A stretch of DNA of 54,413 nt, taken from Methylobacterium sp. W2 (GTDB taxonomy: Bacteria; Pseudomonadota; Alphaproteobacteria; Rhizobiales; Beijerinckiaceae). This document shows positions 1-8,445 of the stretch, in pieces; the stretch's first letter is position 1, and each line of letters starts with the position of its first letter. The notes under the pieces were generated by a model. It did no database searches, was not told the origin of the DNA, and saw only the letters and a program-made list of their open reading frames with translations. Where the stretch lies: NCBI RefSeq assembly GCF_020662345.1, contig NZ_VMOA01000038.1, positions 1-54,413 on the forward strand. The letters are read 5' to 3'. Made by a program: the position numbers and the translations under genes.

Positions 1-228
1 GAACTGCACCGGGCGGTCTTTCCTGGCCGGCATGAGGCGATCTAGGCACATCCGCAGGGCCTGCGTGTCGCCGTCGGTGGCGAGCTCGATGGCTTTCCGG
101 ACGATGCTCTCGGCATCGCCCTCCAGGATCGCTTCCAAGGCGAGCGCTGACTTGCTGCGGCTGCCTTTGGGACGGCCGGCGGGATTGCCGGTCTGACCCT
201 TCTGGAATGGCTTTCCTCGTCCTCGCAT
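1..228 (-). CDS. DUF5681 domain protein, 3' part cut by window edge
   Basis: The minus strand reads open from an ATG at 228 to base 1 (76 codons, no stop), so the C-terminus lies outside the window. The N-terminus contains QTGNPAGRPKGSRSK, the Gly/Pro/Arg signature of the DUF5681 family found in phage, plasmid and island regions of alphaproteobacteria. It is followed by a helical stretch (ALALEAILEGDAESIVRKAI) typical of the family. The molecular function of DUF5681 is not established; a DNA-packaging or transposition-linked role is only guessed from context. The gene supports the view that the left edge is accessory DNA. An AT-rich stretch lies upstream at 280-340. Confidence 0.85.
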   Translation of the reverse strand, partial: MRGRGKPFQKGQTGNPAGRPKGSRSKSALALEAILEGDAESIVRKAIELATDGDTQALRMCLDRLMPARKDRPVQF

Positions 229-420
229 CAGCCCTGTTCTCACAGATGCTGGCACATCCGATCAGTCGTAGATCAGCCAGCTCAATCACTTAATGAACAA
301 ATATAGCATGAGCTAATAGGTTTCACGAGTAAAGATGTTGATAGGGCTCATTCGATCGTTGGCACTCACCGGCCTGTGGTACGGATCACGCTTGGCCAGG
401 ACGTCCGCAGGGTGGAGTGA

Positions 421-771
421 GTGAGAATGCTTGATGACGGTGCAGAACTACCGGCGTTGGTCGCTACGATCCTGCGGCCGTGGGCGAGCGCTGTAGAGAC
501 AGCATCCCTCGGGATGGGGGAGATCGTGACCGCCGAGGCATCCAACTCGGCGAGCAGCCTGAAACGACGGGTGAAGGTGACGCCTGAACTCGATCTTGCA
601 ATTGCTGAAGCGGTTGCGGTTTCGGCACTCCTGGCCGCAGCTCTCGACCATAGGAACGCAGAGACCGCTGAACTGCGCGCTACGGCTTTGGCAGCGTTGG
701 TAAAGATGGCGGATAAACTGCGTTCGATCGAGCCGAGCGAAAGCACCCGAACGCTGGGACTGGGCTGGTAG
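421..771 (+). CDS. Hypothetical small protein
   Basis: A 116-residue reading frame starting at GTG 421; an internal ATG at 427 gives almost the same product. The composition is that of a helical soluble protein: Ala- and Glu-rich, ending in a charged helix around residues 85-110. It has no signal peptide and no membrane segment. I do not recognise a family. A longer minus-strand frame overlaps it, but that frame is Ser/Arg-rich and lacks normal protein character, so the plus-strand reading is preferred. No operon partner is obvious, and the downstream 361 bases hold no gene. Confidence 0.5.
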   Translation: MRMLDDGAELPALVATILRPWASAVETASLGMGEIVTAEASNSASSLKRRVKVTPELDLAIAEAVAVSALLAAALDHRNAETAELRATALAALVKMADKLRSIEPSESTRTLGLGW

Positions 772-1132
772 TGATTGAAATCCGACGCTTGGCACCCATC
801 CCTAAATGTCGAAGACGGGTGGTTTTCGGACCGGCCGCTTGCAGGCGTAGGATTGATAAATCGGATGTTTAGCACTCAGCATGAGATGAACAAGATCATA
901 GTAGCAACGTCCGTTGGCGAGACCAGACAAATCGAACATCACAGTCCGGCTGGTGCGGATCCTTTACTCGACCTAAGCCCTATGGGTCGTCAGTTGACGG
1001 AGCCTGACAGGCGGGCTAATTGCCGACACAGACGACAGGCAGAAGGTGCCTTTCGCGTAAGCGTTAACGTCAACCAACGCACCACAGCAGATCGTGCCCA
1101 TTGGGGCGTGTCGCTGGTGCAAAGGTTGAAAC
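772..1132. other. 361-bp stretch without a supported gene
   Basis: Short frames exist on both strands but read as Arg/His-rich shadow translations. No hairpin, repeat or IS end was recognised. The right end presumably holds the promoter of the MFS gene at 1133. Confidence 0.5.
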
Positions 1133-2335
1133 ATGTCTTCCATCTCAAGCACGAGTGCCCCCCTGGGCAGATCCCGGGTGACACTCGGCGCCGGCATCGT
1201 CCTGATCGGGGCTAATCTCCGAGCGCCCATCACCGGTCTGGGACCGGTGCTTCCGGACATCCAGAGAAGCATTGGTCTAACTGACACCGGCGCGGGCATC
1301 CTCAACGCGCTGCCGCTGCTGATCTTCGCGGTCCTCTCGCTGGGGGCGCCTGCTATCGGGCGACGCTACGGCCTTGAGCGTATCTTGGGGTCCGCCGTCT
1401 TCGCTATCCTGACGGGAACGCTCTTGCGCTCCCTTGCCGTGCCCGGAGCGATCTGGCTTGGCACGGCGCTGCTGAGCATCGGCATCGCGTTCGGCAATGT
1501 CCTCCTGCCCGGCCTGGTCAAGCGTGACTTCCCCGAAAGCGCGCCTGGGTTGATTGGCCTCTACGCGGCGGCGATGGCGGGCGCGGCAGGGCTCGCGGCA
1601 GGACTTGCGGTTCCGATCGCCCGCCTACCGGGCTCGGATTGGCGCTGGTCGCTAGGTGCCTGCGCGCTGCTCTCGCTGGTGACGCTCATCCTTTGGATGC
1701 CGCAGTTGCGAGGCGTCCAGCATCACCTTCCCGTGTCAAGCAGTCTCGCGAAGCCAGCCGTCTCGCCCTGGCGGCACCCGGTCGGCTGGCAAGTGTCGCT
1801 GTTCTTCGCACTTCACTCCTTCGTCTTCTACGCGGTCGTGGACTGGTTCGCTTCCTACGCGCTCAGCGCCGGCTTGCCGCAGGCGACGGCGGGGCTCTAC
1901 CTGCTCGTCTACCAAGTCATTGCTATCATCACCAATCTTGGCACTGCATCGCTCATCCGGCGGTTTGAGGATCAGACGATGCTTGGCTTCGGATGCGGCC
2001 TGCTACTGCTGACGGGGTCGACAGGCTTGCTGTTGTGGCCGGGGTTGTCGCTGCTCTGGCTCACCTGCGCCGGGCTTGGCGCAGGCGTCGCCATGGTAAC
2101 AAGCCTGTCCCTGCTCGCGCTACGGACCCATGACCATCAGCAGGCCGCCGCCTTATCCGGCATGGCACAGTTTATCGGATACGTGGGCGCCGCAGCTGGT
2201 CCGCTCCTGGTTGGCCTGCTGCACGAGGTCACCGGTGATTGGTCGGTGCCGATGTCCCTTCTGGTTGCGGCCAGTCTGCTGGTGACGGTCTTTGCAACGC
2301 TGGCAGGTCGTTCCCGCTTCATCGGAGAAGCATGA
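1133..2335 (+). CDS. CynX/NimT-type MFS transporter
   Basis: A 400-residue membrane protein with about 12 hydrophobic segments. It belongs to the cyanate/2-nitroimidazole permease branch of the major facilitator superfamily. The N-terminal signature LRAPITGLGPVLPDIQRSIG, covering the first helix and loop, is characteristic of CynX-like proteins, and length matches the family (about 390-410). The transported substrate cannot be read from sequence: members export or import small organic anions or drugs, and no cyanase gene lies nearby. The start at 1133 places the first transmembrane segment at about residues 18-40. It is transcribed alone and converges with the chemoreceptor pseudogene on the other strand, leaving only about 65 bp between the two stops. 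Confidence 0.85.
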   Translation: MSSISSTSAPLGRSRVTLGAGIVLIGANLRAPITGLGPVLPDIQRSIGLTDTGAGILNALPLLIFAVLSLGAPAIGRRYGLERILGSAVFAILTGTLLRSLAVPGAIWLGTALLSIGIAFGNVLLPGLVKRDFPESAPGLIGLYAAAMAGAAGLAAGLAVPIARLPGSDWRWSLGACALLSLVTLILWMPQLRGVQHHLPVSSSLAKPAVSPWRHPVGWQVSLFFALHSFVFYAVVDWFASYALSAGLPQATAGLYLLVYQVIAIITNLGTASLIRRFEDQTMLGFGCGLLLLTGSTGLLLWPGLSLLWLTCAGLGAGVAMVTSLSLLALRTHDHQQAAALSGMAQFIGYVGAAAGPLLVGLLHEVTGDWSVPMSLLVAASLLVTVFATLAGRSRFIGEA

Positions 2336-2402
2336 ACGACGGTGGCTCACTCATACTCGAAATTCAAAAGCTGGTTCGTGTGTGAGAGGTGGAGGAGCGG
2401 CC

Positions 2403-4625
2403 TTAAGCGGCGCGGACCGTGGCGAGGAAGCGATCCACCTCGGTGCTCAAGCTCTCAGACTGACGCGATAGCTCAGAGGCTGAGGCGAGCACCTGACTGG
2501 CCGCCGCACCAGTCTCCTCAGCGGCACCCGCCACACCTGCGATGTTGCTCGTCATCTCGCCCGTACCCACTGCCGCCTGAGCCACGTTGCGCACGATCTC
2601 CTGCGTGGCCACACCCTGCTCCTCAACGGCCGCTGCAATGGCCGTGGCCACACCGCTGATCTCCTGGATACGTGAGGTGATGTTGCCGATAGCTGAGACG
2701 GCCTGACCCGTCACACCCTGGATCTGGCTGATCTGGCCACTGATTTCGTCGGTGGCCCGCGCCGTCTGGGCGGCAAGCTCCTTCACCTCGGCCGCAACCA
2801 CGGCGAAGCCCCGCCCCGCCTCGCCAGCTCGGGCTGCCTCAATGGTGGCGTTGAGCGCCAGCAGGTTCGTCTGCCCAGCGATTGCCGAGATCATCGTGAC
2901 CACGTCCCCAATCTTCGATACCGCTCCGTTCAGCTCTTGTACGAGGCTTGTGGTCTGAGCTGCCTCATTGACTGCGGTTTGGGCGAGCTGAGCAGATCCA
3001 CTCACCTGCCGGCCGATCACCTGCACCGAGGAACCCAGCTCCTCAGCGGCTGCGGCGACGGTGCCGATGTTGGTAGCAGCCTCCTCAGCGGCAGCTGCAA
3101 CGCTGGTAGACTGGCTAGCTGTCTCGGCAGCTGTGCCAGACATGCTCTGAGCTGTGGCCTGCAACTCCGTAGCTGCCGAGGTGACTATGCCGACGATACC
3201 GCCCACGGCTGCCTCGAAAGTGGCAGCCATCTCGTGCATCGTGGCCTTGCGTTGCGCCTCGGCGCCAGCGCGGGCCAGAGCCGTCTCCTCCTCCAGCTCA
3301 CGCGTGCGGATCAAACTGTCCTTGAACACATCGACGGCTTTGGCCATGTCGCCGATCTCGTCTGACCGCTCCTGCGCCGGAACAGTGACGGCGAGATCAC
3401 CGCCTGCTAGCCGTGCCATCGCTGCGTTCAGCCCACGCAGAGGGCGGGCGACACCGCTGCCAATCAACCAGCCAAGTGCCAGGATTACGACAAGCGTACA
3501 GCCGAGCACGATCCCGATCTGCTTCAAGACGCTGTTGATGCTGGCGAACGCTTCGCCTGACGGCGTGCGTACCAGAACGGACCAGCCCAGGCCCGGATAG
3601 TCGTAGGCACCCACACTGTGCGCGTAGCCGCTCGCCTGCTCTATGCCCTTGCGGGCGTGCACTGAGACCATAGCCCCTTGCTCACCTCGCACAGCTGAAA
3701 CGGCCGCTTCCACGCCCTTCTCAACGAGATTGAGCTTCCCAACGACGCTGAAATTGCGTTTGTACGGTCCGGCTCCCTGTGGCGTCGGGTCATAGTCTAC
3801 GAGCACCACGCCCTTGGGGCTGAGGACCGTGATCTCTGCGCCTGTCATGCCACTGTTCGCCAGCGGCCTGTAGGCGTCGCCTACGATCTGCTCGACGAAA
3901 TCAAAAGTGGCGAAGTTCGCCCACACGCCAACGAGCTTGCTGTTCTGGTCCTTTACAGGGGCAGCGAAGGTGATGCTGTAGCCATCGTTATCGTAGACCT
4001 TAGCCACGATCGGTGAGGCAGCGGGTTGCGTGACGACCGTGCCGGTGAAGCCGTTTGCACCTTTTAGAAACTCGCCCCTGAGCGCCTTCTGCAGCCACGG
4101 CTCCTGGGCAAAGGAATGCCCATAGAGCCACTTGGTGTCGATCGTCTGTCTTTTGGCATCGGCCGAGTTGACAGCCAGCACTTCGCCTTAGGGGCTGACA
4201 AGGACGCTGAGCTTGTACAAACCATAAGCCGCCACATAGTCGTTCATGACATGCACGAGCGGGTTCTCAGCACCTGGCCGGTGCCAATTGGCAGGGCTAT
4301 GTGCGGCGACATTCATACCGAAGGCTTGGACATCGCCGTAGCGCTCGAACAGGTTGCGGTCGATGAGATCGTTGATGGTGGCGGCACTATCAGCCATGCG
4401 CTGGCTCAACATTGAGCGAAAGTGATCGGCCTGCATCCACACTGCGCCGTAGATCACGCCAGCGGGGACGAGGCCGAAGACGAGCAGCAAGGCAACGAGC
4501 TTGGTTCGCAACGTCAGTCGGCCTGTCCGTACTGAGGTGTTGATCTGCCCACGACCTACGTCGGCTTGTTGGAAGTGAGAGTGCATCGACCGTTCTCGCG
4601 AGGGCGACATTTGCCCCAGGGACAC
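2403..4625 (-). pseudogene. Methyl-accepting chemotaxis protein split by one in-frame stop
   Basis: Reading leftward from 4625, the protein has a basic N-tail, a transmembrane helix (about residues 36-58), a periplasmic dCache-type sensor, a second transmembrane helix, HAMP, and a long MA signalling domain with the conserved hairpin tip NLLALNATIEAARAGEAGRG. A TAA at 4188-4190 interrupts the sensor domain; the same frame continues without any shift to 2403 (about 740 codons in total). The residues on either side (VSP / GEVLAVN) fit a continuous dCache strand, so a single substitution, for example from AAA or GAA, explains it. The downstream part could restart at GTG 4181 but would lack the first membrane anchor. 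The C-terminus has no CheR-docking pentapeptide. Either the gene is dead, the stop is suppressed, or it is a sequencing error. Confidence 0.85.
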
Positions 4626-4849
4626 AAGCGAGGCGAATGGTAAATTTCTCGCAAATTGTGTACCTTATTCAACTACATCGTGCTGGTTCAAACGTCCTGC
4701 TATGCTCATGAAATGTTCTTTGCTCTCAGTGAAATAAGAGCTGACCTGAACTCGGCTGCTCGGCACATTGGAACGAGCATGCGCACTGTGCATGGCTCTT
4801 GATGTCCATATGAGTATACCCCAGAGGACTTATGGAAGGGGGATGGAAG

Positions 4850-4917
4850 ATGTGTCCGCAAGGGTTGCTTTCGCCTTGTGGACATATATTTATGTGGACA
4901 TAGTCCTTGCGGACATG
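4850..4917. repeat. Cluster of GGACA motifs ahead of the recombinase gene
   Basis: Three direct copies of TGYGGACATR lie at 4877-4886, 4893-4902 and 4908-4917 (steps of 16 and 15 bp, about 1.5 helical turns). In addition CCTTGCGGACA at 4905-4915 has an inverted partner at 4853-4863. A further TGTCCATA lies at 4803-4810. The cluster ends 11 bp before the recombinase ATG at 4929. Such spacing suits an autoregulatory operator or the accessory/crossover site bound by a serine recombinase. Function is inferred only from position and symmetry. Confidence 0.6.
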
Positions 4918-4928
4918 GAGCCGAGCAT

Positions 4929-5561
4929 ATGCAGATCGTTTTCTACGCTCGTGTGTCCACTGACGAGCAAACCGCAGCGCACCAGGCCAAGCAGGCCAAG
5001 GCCGCCGGTTTCGAGATCGACGTGGTGGTAGCTGACGAGGGCGTGTCCGGTGTCTCCACCGCGCTCGCGGATCGCCCCCAGGGTCGCCGTCTCTTCGACA
5101 TGTTGCGACGGGACGACGTACTGGTGGTCCGGTGGGTGGACCGGCTCGGCCGCAACTACGCGGACGTGACCGAGACCATTCGCGAGTTCATGCGCCGGGG
5201 CGTGATCGTGAAGACGGTCATCAACGGTATGGTCTTCGACGGCGCCACCACGGACCCGATGCTGATGGCCGTGCGGGACGCGCTGATCTTGTTCATGGCC
5301 GCCACGGCCCAGGCGCAGACCGAGGCCACGAAGGAAGCGCAGAAGGCCGGCATCGAGCACGCCAAGGGCCGCGAGGACGCCTATCTCGGCCGGAAGCCCA
5401 GCTACACCCGCAAGCAGTTCGACTCCGTGGTGGATGCTTTCAATCGGGGCGAGGCCGTCGCTGCGATCCACAAGGCCACTGGCATCTCGCGCGGCACCAT
5501 CTACCGCATCCGTGACAACCGGGGCCAGGCCGAGGCTGCCCTTGCTCGGTGGGCTGCCTGA
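4929..5561 (+). CDS. Serine recombinase (resolvase/invertase family)
   Basis: A 210-residue small serine recombinase. The N-terminal catalytic domain begins IVFYARVSTDEQ with the nucleophilic serine at residue 10. The conserved D-R-L-G-R motif (VDRLGRNYADV) follows at about residue 75, then the long E-helix (residues 105-145). A C-terminal helix-turn-helix (AAIHKATGISRGTIYRIRDN) binds DNA. An in-frame ATG exists 51 bp upstream, but the family N-terminus and homologous length support 4929. The gene follows a cluster of GGACA repeats that may be its binding sites. It is coupled to the next gene by the TGATG overlap at 5559-5563. Whether it resolves cointegrates, inverts a segment or integrates an element cannot be told from this window. 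Confidence 0.92.
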   Translation: MQIVFYARVSTDEQTAAHQAKQAKAAGFEIDVVVADEGVSGVSTALADRPQGRRLFDMLRRDDVLVVRWVDRLGRNYADVTETIREFMRRGVIVKTVINGMVFDGATTDPMLMAVRDALILFMAATAQAQTEATKEAQKAGIEHAKGREDAYLGRKPSYTRKQFDSVVDAFNRGEAVAAIHKATGISRGTIYRIRDNRGQAEAALARWAA

Positions 5562-5782
5562 TGAGCCCGGAGGTCTTGAAAGCCCTAGAGGCCTTGCAGG
5601 AAGCCATCGATAAGAACTCGGATCGTGCCGAGGAATTCAGCCTGTTGGCCGAGTTGGCGGGACACACGGATCGGCCGAAGTACGCGAAGGCGTTCCAACA
5701 ATTGGCTAGATCCCACCGGATCAAGGCGCTCGAGCTTCAGGGTCAGGCGGCGGCCCTACGGGTGGAGCATGGCGAGATCTGA
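5561..5782 (+). CDS. Small helical protein coupled to the recombinase
   Basis: A 73-residue acidic/helical protein starting MSPEVLKALEALQEAID. Its ATG shares one base with the recombinase stop (TGATG), a sign of translational coupling. The sequence is amphipathic throughout and has no membrane segment, so a coiled-coil or helical-bundle partner protein is likely. No family is recognised. Tight coupling suggests it acts with, or regulates, the recombinase, but this is inference from arrangement only. A longer start four codons upstream would overlap the recombinase more deeply and has no better ribosome site. Confidence 0.65.
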   Translation: MSPEVLKALEALQEAIDKNSDRAEEFSLLAELAGHTDRPKYAKAFQQLARSHRIKALELQGQAAALRVEHGEI

Positions 5783-5822
5783 TCGGAGCGTTGGATGGAT
5801 CGAGGAGGCAATTCGGCTTTCC

Positions 5823-6017
5823 TCAAGCGTTTTGCGGCGCTGGAGCGTTCGGTTGGCTTGGCGAGCCCAAAACAAGACATCTGGCGAGATCAAACCCTTC
5901 AGACCACATATCTCTATCGTCTGAACCCCGTGGGTAGGGACATTCATCCAAGGTATCACCCTGGTTAAACGCTTCAAAACCAAGCCAAAACGGCGCAGCA
6001 GGATCTGCTTCAGCCAT
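5823..6017 (-). CDS. Rmf/CrpP-like small protein
   Basis: A 64-residue protein starting at ATG 6017, with a good ribosome site (GGAGGG, about 5 nt upstream). The core FWLGFEAFNQGDTLDECPYP, followed by a charged loop and the aromatic W-x-x-G-F, matches the pattern of ribosome modulation factor and CrpP-like proteins: an aromatic-Gly helix, a CPY turn and a second helix with W and GF. In that family the fold binds the ribosome (Rmf, hibernation) or has been linked to other small regulators (CrpP). The tail (residues 50-64) is Pro/Ala-rich and probably disordered. It faces the neighbouring small genes and sits between recombinase and IS debris, so it is probably part of the accessory cargo. Family assignment rests on motif reading only. 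Confidence 0.65.
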   Translation of the reverse strand: MAEADPAAPFWLGFEAFNQGDTLDECPYPRGSDDRDMWSEGFDLARCLVLGSPSQPNAPAPQNA

Positions 6018-6179
6018 TGAGCCCTCCGGACCAATCCAGAAGGTGACGGTGCAACCTCTGTGCCTCATGGGGGGCAGGCCACTGGATGCCCTCCGGGGAT
6101 CCAAAAGGTCGCGAGAACTGAATGCAACGCAACAATCCCCGTTCGGAAACGTATAAGCTGGGCTATAGGAGGTACCAGC

Positions 6180-6377
6180 TTGGCTGCACCTGCCGAGAAA
6201 GATTGCACGACCTACTGGGCCAACTTCGTGGACCCGGGCGGAGCGGTATCGCTCACAGTCCTGTTCTTCGCCCTTGATGATCGCGAGGCGAAGTACAAAG
6301 CCAAAGCTATGGTGGATGCCCAGGGCGTGGACCTGTGGGACGGCGTGCGTTTGATCGGGCACTTCCCGCCGATCTAA
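6180..6377 (+). CDS. Hypothetical small protein, TTG start
   Basis: A 65-residue frame beginning at TTG 6180. It is preceded by a perfect AGGAGG at 6167-6172 with 7-nt spacing, which decides the start over the upstream ATG at 6060. The product is a compact alpha/beta-like sequence with the segment AVSLTVLFFALDDREAKYKA, the alternating pattern expected of a strand followed by a charged helix. It has no signal or membrane anchor. The stop overlaps the stop of the convergent gene at 6374 by 4 nt. No family recognised; possibly a small regulator or antitoxin-like protein, without direct evidence. Confidence 0.6.
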   Translation: MAAPAEKDCTTYWANFVDPGGAVSLTVLFFALDDREAKYKAKAMVDAQGVDLWDGVRLIGHFPPI

Positions 6378-6571
6378 GTGACGATCCCACCCGCCCTGGT
6401 CTCGGATGCCTCGAGGGCCTCCATAGCCAGCGCAATCCGCTCCGGGAAGTCGCCCTCGATGAGGGGGAAAGCGTCCCCCATCGCATAGTCGACTCCGATC
6501 TTGAACGGGGTCAAGTGACGCTTTCCAGGACGGGGAGCCCAGATGAGGAAACGGTTGCGGGTGTAGATCAT
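6374..6571 (-). CDS. Small conserved protein, paralogue of the gene at 39993-40241
   Basis: A 65-residue protein read from ATG 6571. The core GVDYAMGDAFPLIEGDFPER, followed by an IAxAxxALEA helix, is shared with the minus-strand gene at 39993-40241 (GVDCAVSEAFPLVEGEIPER, then the same type of helix). Two diverged copies in one 54-kb window with the core kept and the tails different indicate that both are real genes. I know no named family or function. A longer frame to 6682 exists, but the extension is Cys/His-rich and not shared with the paralogue, so the shorter start is chosen. It converges with the gene at 6180. Confidence 0.6.
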   Translation of the reverse strand: MIYTRNRFLIWAPRPGKRHLTPFKIGVDYAMGDAFPLIEGDFPERIALAMEALEASETRAGGIVT

Positions 6572-6962
6572 GGTAAAATTGACTGTTCGCTGACGGGCAG
6601 CCTTTTCACCCATGTTAATGATCAATCCCCAATGACACGGATGGTTTCGTTGCACCGTTGCGTGTGTATGACAGACATCCATTCATTCCGGCTTGACCGT
6701 GCGTACTGGAAACCCGCCAAGCTCTGCGATTGACCTAGAACTTCGCCCTCGCCTCCGGCGCTCTGGCACTCGGCCGGGTTGAGGTTGGGCGCGCACGGCC
6801 CCTATGCAGCGGCGGCGGGGATCATCGGCGGGCCTCCCAAACGGGAATGCTGGGGTGATGACCTGGCGTCCGGTGATATCCGCAACCTCAACGCCGTCGG
6901 CATCAGCGAGAGTGCACCGCACCTGGTTTCTCGGAGGCTCCAACTCTTGAGAGGATGGAGCC
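6572..6962. other. 391-bp region without a supported gene
   Basis: Frames on both strands lack protein character (runs of Arg, no conserved motif). The stretch immediately before 6963 probably holds the left end and promoter of the truncated IS3-family orfA, but I could not place a terminal repeat. Confidence 0.4.
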
Positions 6963-7183
6963 ATGACGAAGCGAACCCCACCCTATTCCCCTGAGGTCCG
7001 TGCCCGCGCGGTGCGGATGGTCCTGGATCATCAAGGCGAGCATGACTCACAATGGGCGGCGATCAATTCGATCGCGGCCAAGATCGGCTGTTCAGGGGAG
7101 ACGCTCCGGAACTGGATCCGGCAGTCCGAGCGTGATCAGGGCATGCGGGGCGGCCCGACCACGGACGAGCGCGAGCGGATCTG
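6963..7183 (+). pseudogene. IS3-family orfA, 3'-truncated
   Basis: The frame starts MTKRTPPYSPEVRARAVRMV and carries the helix-turn-helix of IS3-group OrfA (KIGCSGETLRNWIRQSE). It is normal up to DERERI at about 7183, where the sequence switches abruptly to TGGCCTGCCCC, the tip of another IS. The usual OrfA leucine-zipper tail and the whole of OrfB are missing. This is therefore a dead remnant, the outermost layer of the nested insertions at 6.9-8.5 kb. Confidence 0.85.
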
Positions 7184-7284
7184 GCCTGCCCCCTGAAAAG
7201 TGGTCCTCTCTAAGGTATGGCTTTGAGCCATGTTGGAGTTGACCCCGTTTGTGGTCCAAGGCCTATGCAAGTTCTCGGGCTGTG
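7184..7284 (-). mobile_element. Remnant of the right end of an IS related to the 30292-31553 element
   Basis: The block begins with TGGCCTGCCCC and contains GGAGTTGACCCCGTTTGTGG and the last codons of an orfB (reverse complement of ARELA-stop). The same sequences form the right end of the IS at 30292-31553 and the edge copy at 54256. The tip region differs between copies (here CTGAAAAGTGGTCC follows). Only about 100 bp remain because another IS interrupts it at about 7285. Confidence 0.75.
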
Positions 7285-7332
7285 TGAGGGTCCCCCGGAT
7301 TTTGGTCCGGCCGGAAGGTGAGCTTCCGGGTC

Positions 7333-8184
7333 TCATTCTGCGGCCTGCAGGGCCGCCGCCAAGGCAAATTCCTGGGGCGTTCGCCACCCCAGGGCTGTGT
7401 GAGGACGGCTCTCGTTGTAGTGCCGCCGCCACGTCTCGATCTTGCTCCTCGCGTCGGCCAACGACAAGAACCAGTTTGCGTTCAGGCACTCGTCGCGCAG
7501 GCGGCCGTTGAACGACTCGACCAGCGCATTGTCGGTCGGCTTGCCAGGGCGCGAGAAGTCCAACGTAACACCGTTCTCGTAGGCCCAGCGGTCGAGTGCT
7601 TTCGAGACGAACTCGCTACGCGGTCCTTCGGTTCAGGCCCGTTATCGACCTGAATCGCGCTCGGTGCTCCGCGCAGCAGTGCCAAGCGTCCGACGACAGC
7701 CACGACCTGCTCGCCTTCGATGCCTTGGTCGACCTCGATCGCCAGAGCCTCCCGCGTGAACGCATCGACGACCGTCAGGGCCGGCAGCCGGCGAACAGCG
7801 CGTCGGTGACGAAGTCCATCGACCACCGCTCGTTCGGCCGGAGCGCGGCAGGCTGACGCTCCCGGTGTGCCCCGCTGACGTGCCGGCGCGGCCGCTTGAG
7901 CCGCAGGCTCAGCCCCTCGTCCCGGTAGAGACGGTGAACCCTCTTATGGTTCACTCGCCAACCTTCCCGGCGCAGCAGGATGTAGATCCGGTAGTAGCCG
8001 TAGCGCACCCGGCTCTTGGCCAGATCGCAGATGCGCATCCGCAGCGGTGCCTGATCGGGCTTGGTCGAGCGGTAGCGGATGCTCGACCGGCCGACGCCGA
8101 GCGCGACGCAGCCGCGCCGCTCACTCACCCCGTGTGCCTCTTGAACCTGGTGCACGAGGTCGCGTCGCCGAGCAGGCGTCAGAG
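7333..8184 (-). pseudogene. IS3-family orfB (DDE transposase), multiply frameshifted
   Basis: Three overlapping frames together encode a complete OrfB. The N-terminal helical part (RVRYGYYRIYILLRREGWRV) lies at about 7775-8155, the first DDE Asp strand (LTVVDAFTREALAIEV) in the frame 7482-7826, and the last part with VDNGPE, DFSRPGKPTDNALVESFNGR and the catalytic Glu in the frame ending at 7333. At least two frame changes (near 7800 and near 7620) separate them, so no single transposase can be made without recoding. The catalytic motifs themselves are intact, suggesting recent decay. Confidence 0.85.
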
Positions 8185-8445
8185 CTTTTTTGCGAGCACG
8201 TCCTGCAAGATGTGCTTGTCGAGGCTCAGATCGGCCACGAGCTGCTTGAGCTTGCGGTTCTCCTCCTCGAGCTGCTTCAGCCGCCGCAGTTCGCCCGTGC
8301 CCAAACCGCCGTAGAGCTTCTTCCAGCGATAGAATGTCTGCTCGGAGATGCCCATCCGGCGCAGCACCTCCGCGACCGGCGTCCCAGTTTCGGCCTGCTT
8401 CAGCGCGAAGGCGATCTGCTCTTCGGTGAACCTGCTCTTCTTCAC
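8179..8445 (-). CDS. IS3-family orfA (transposase DNA-binding subunit)
   Basis: An intact 88-residue OrfA. A helix-turn-helix (TEEQIAFALKQAETGTPVAE, then MGISEQTFYRWKK) is followed by a leucine-zipper tail (LRRLKQLEEENRKLKQLVAD). Near its 3' end is the heptamer AAAAAAG (8185-8191, minus strand), the classic programmed -1 slippage site that fuses OrfA to OrfB in IS3 elements. Because orfB is broken, the protein can at most act as a transdominant DNA-binding product. It is closely similar to the OrfA at 30361, especially around the zipper. Confidence 0.92.
   Translation of the reverse strand: MKKSRFTEEQIAFALKQAETGTPVAEVLRRMGISEQTFYRWKKLYGGLGTGELRRLKQLEEENRKLKQLVADLSLDKHILQDVLAKKL

Noticed and set aside
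366..875. 169-residue minus-strand frame
   Set aside because: Ser/Arg-rich composition; shadow of the plus-strand gene at 421-771.
4848..4928. General-stress sigma factor promoter (GGAAC-N17-GTT) near the stress and recombinase genes
   Set aside because: No pair with correct spacing was found upstream of the YsnF cassette, YihY or the recombinase by eye.
4890..5471. 193-residue minus-strand frame across the recombinase
   Set aside because: His/Gly/Val-rich antisense shadow of a clear serine recombinase gene.
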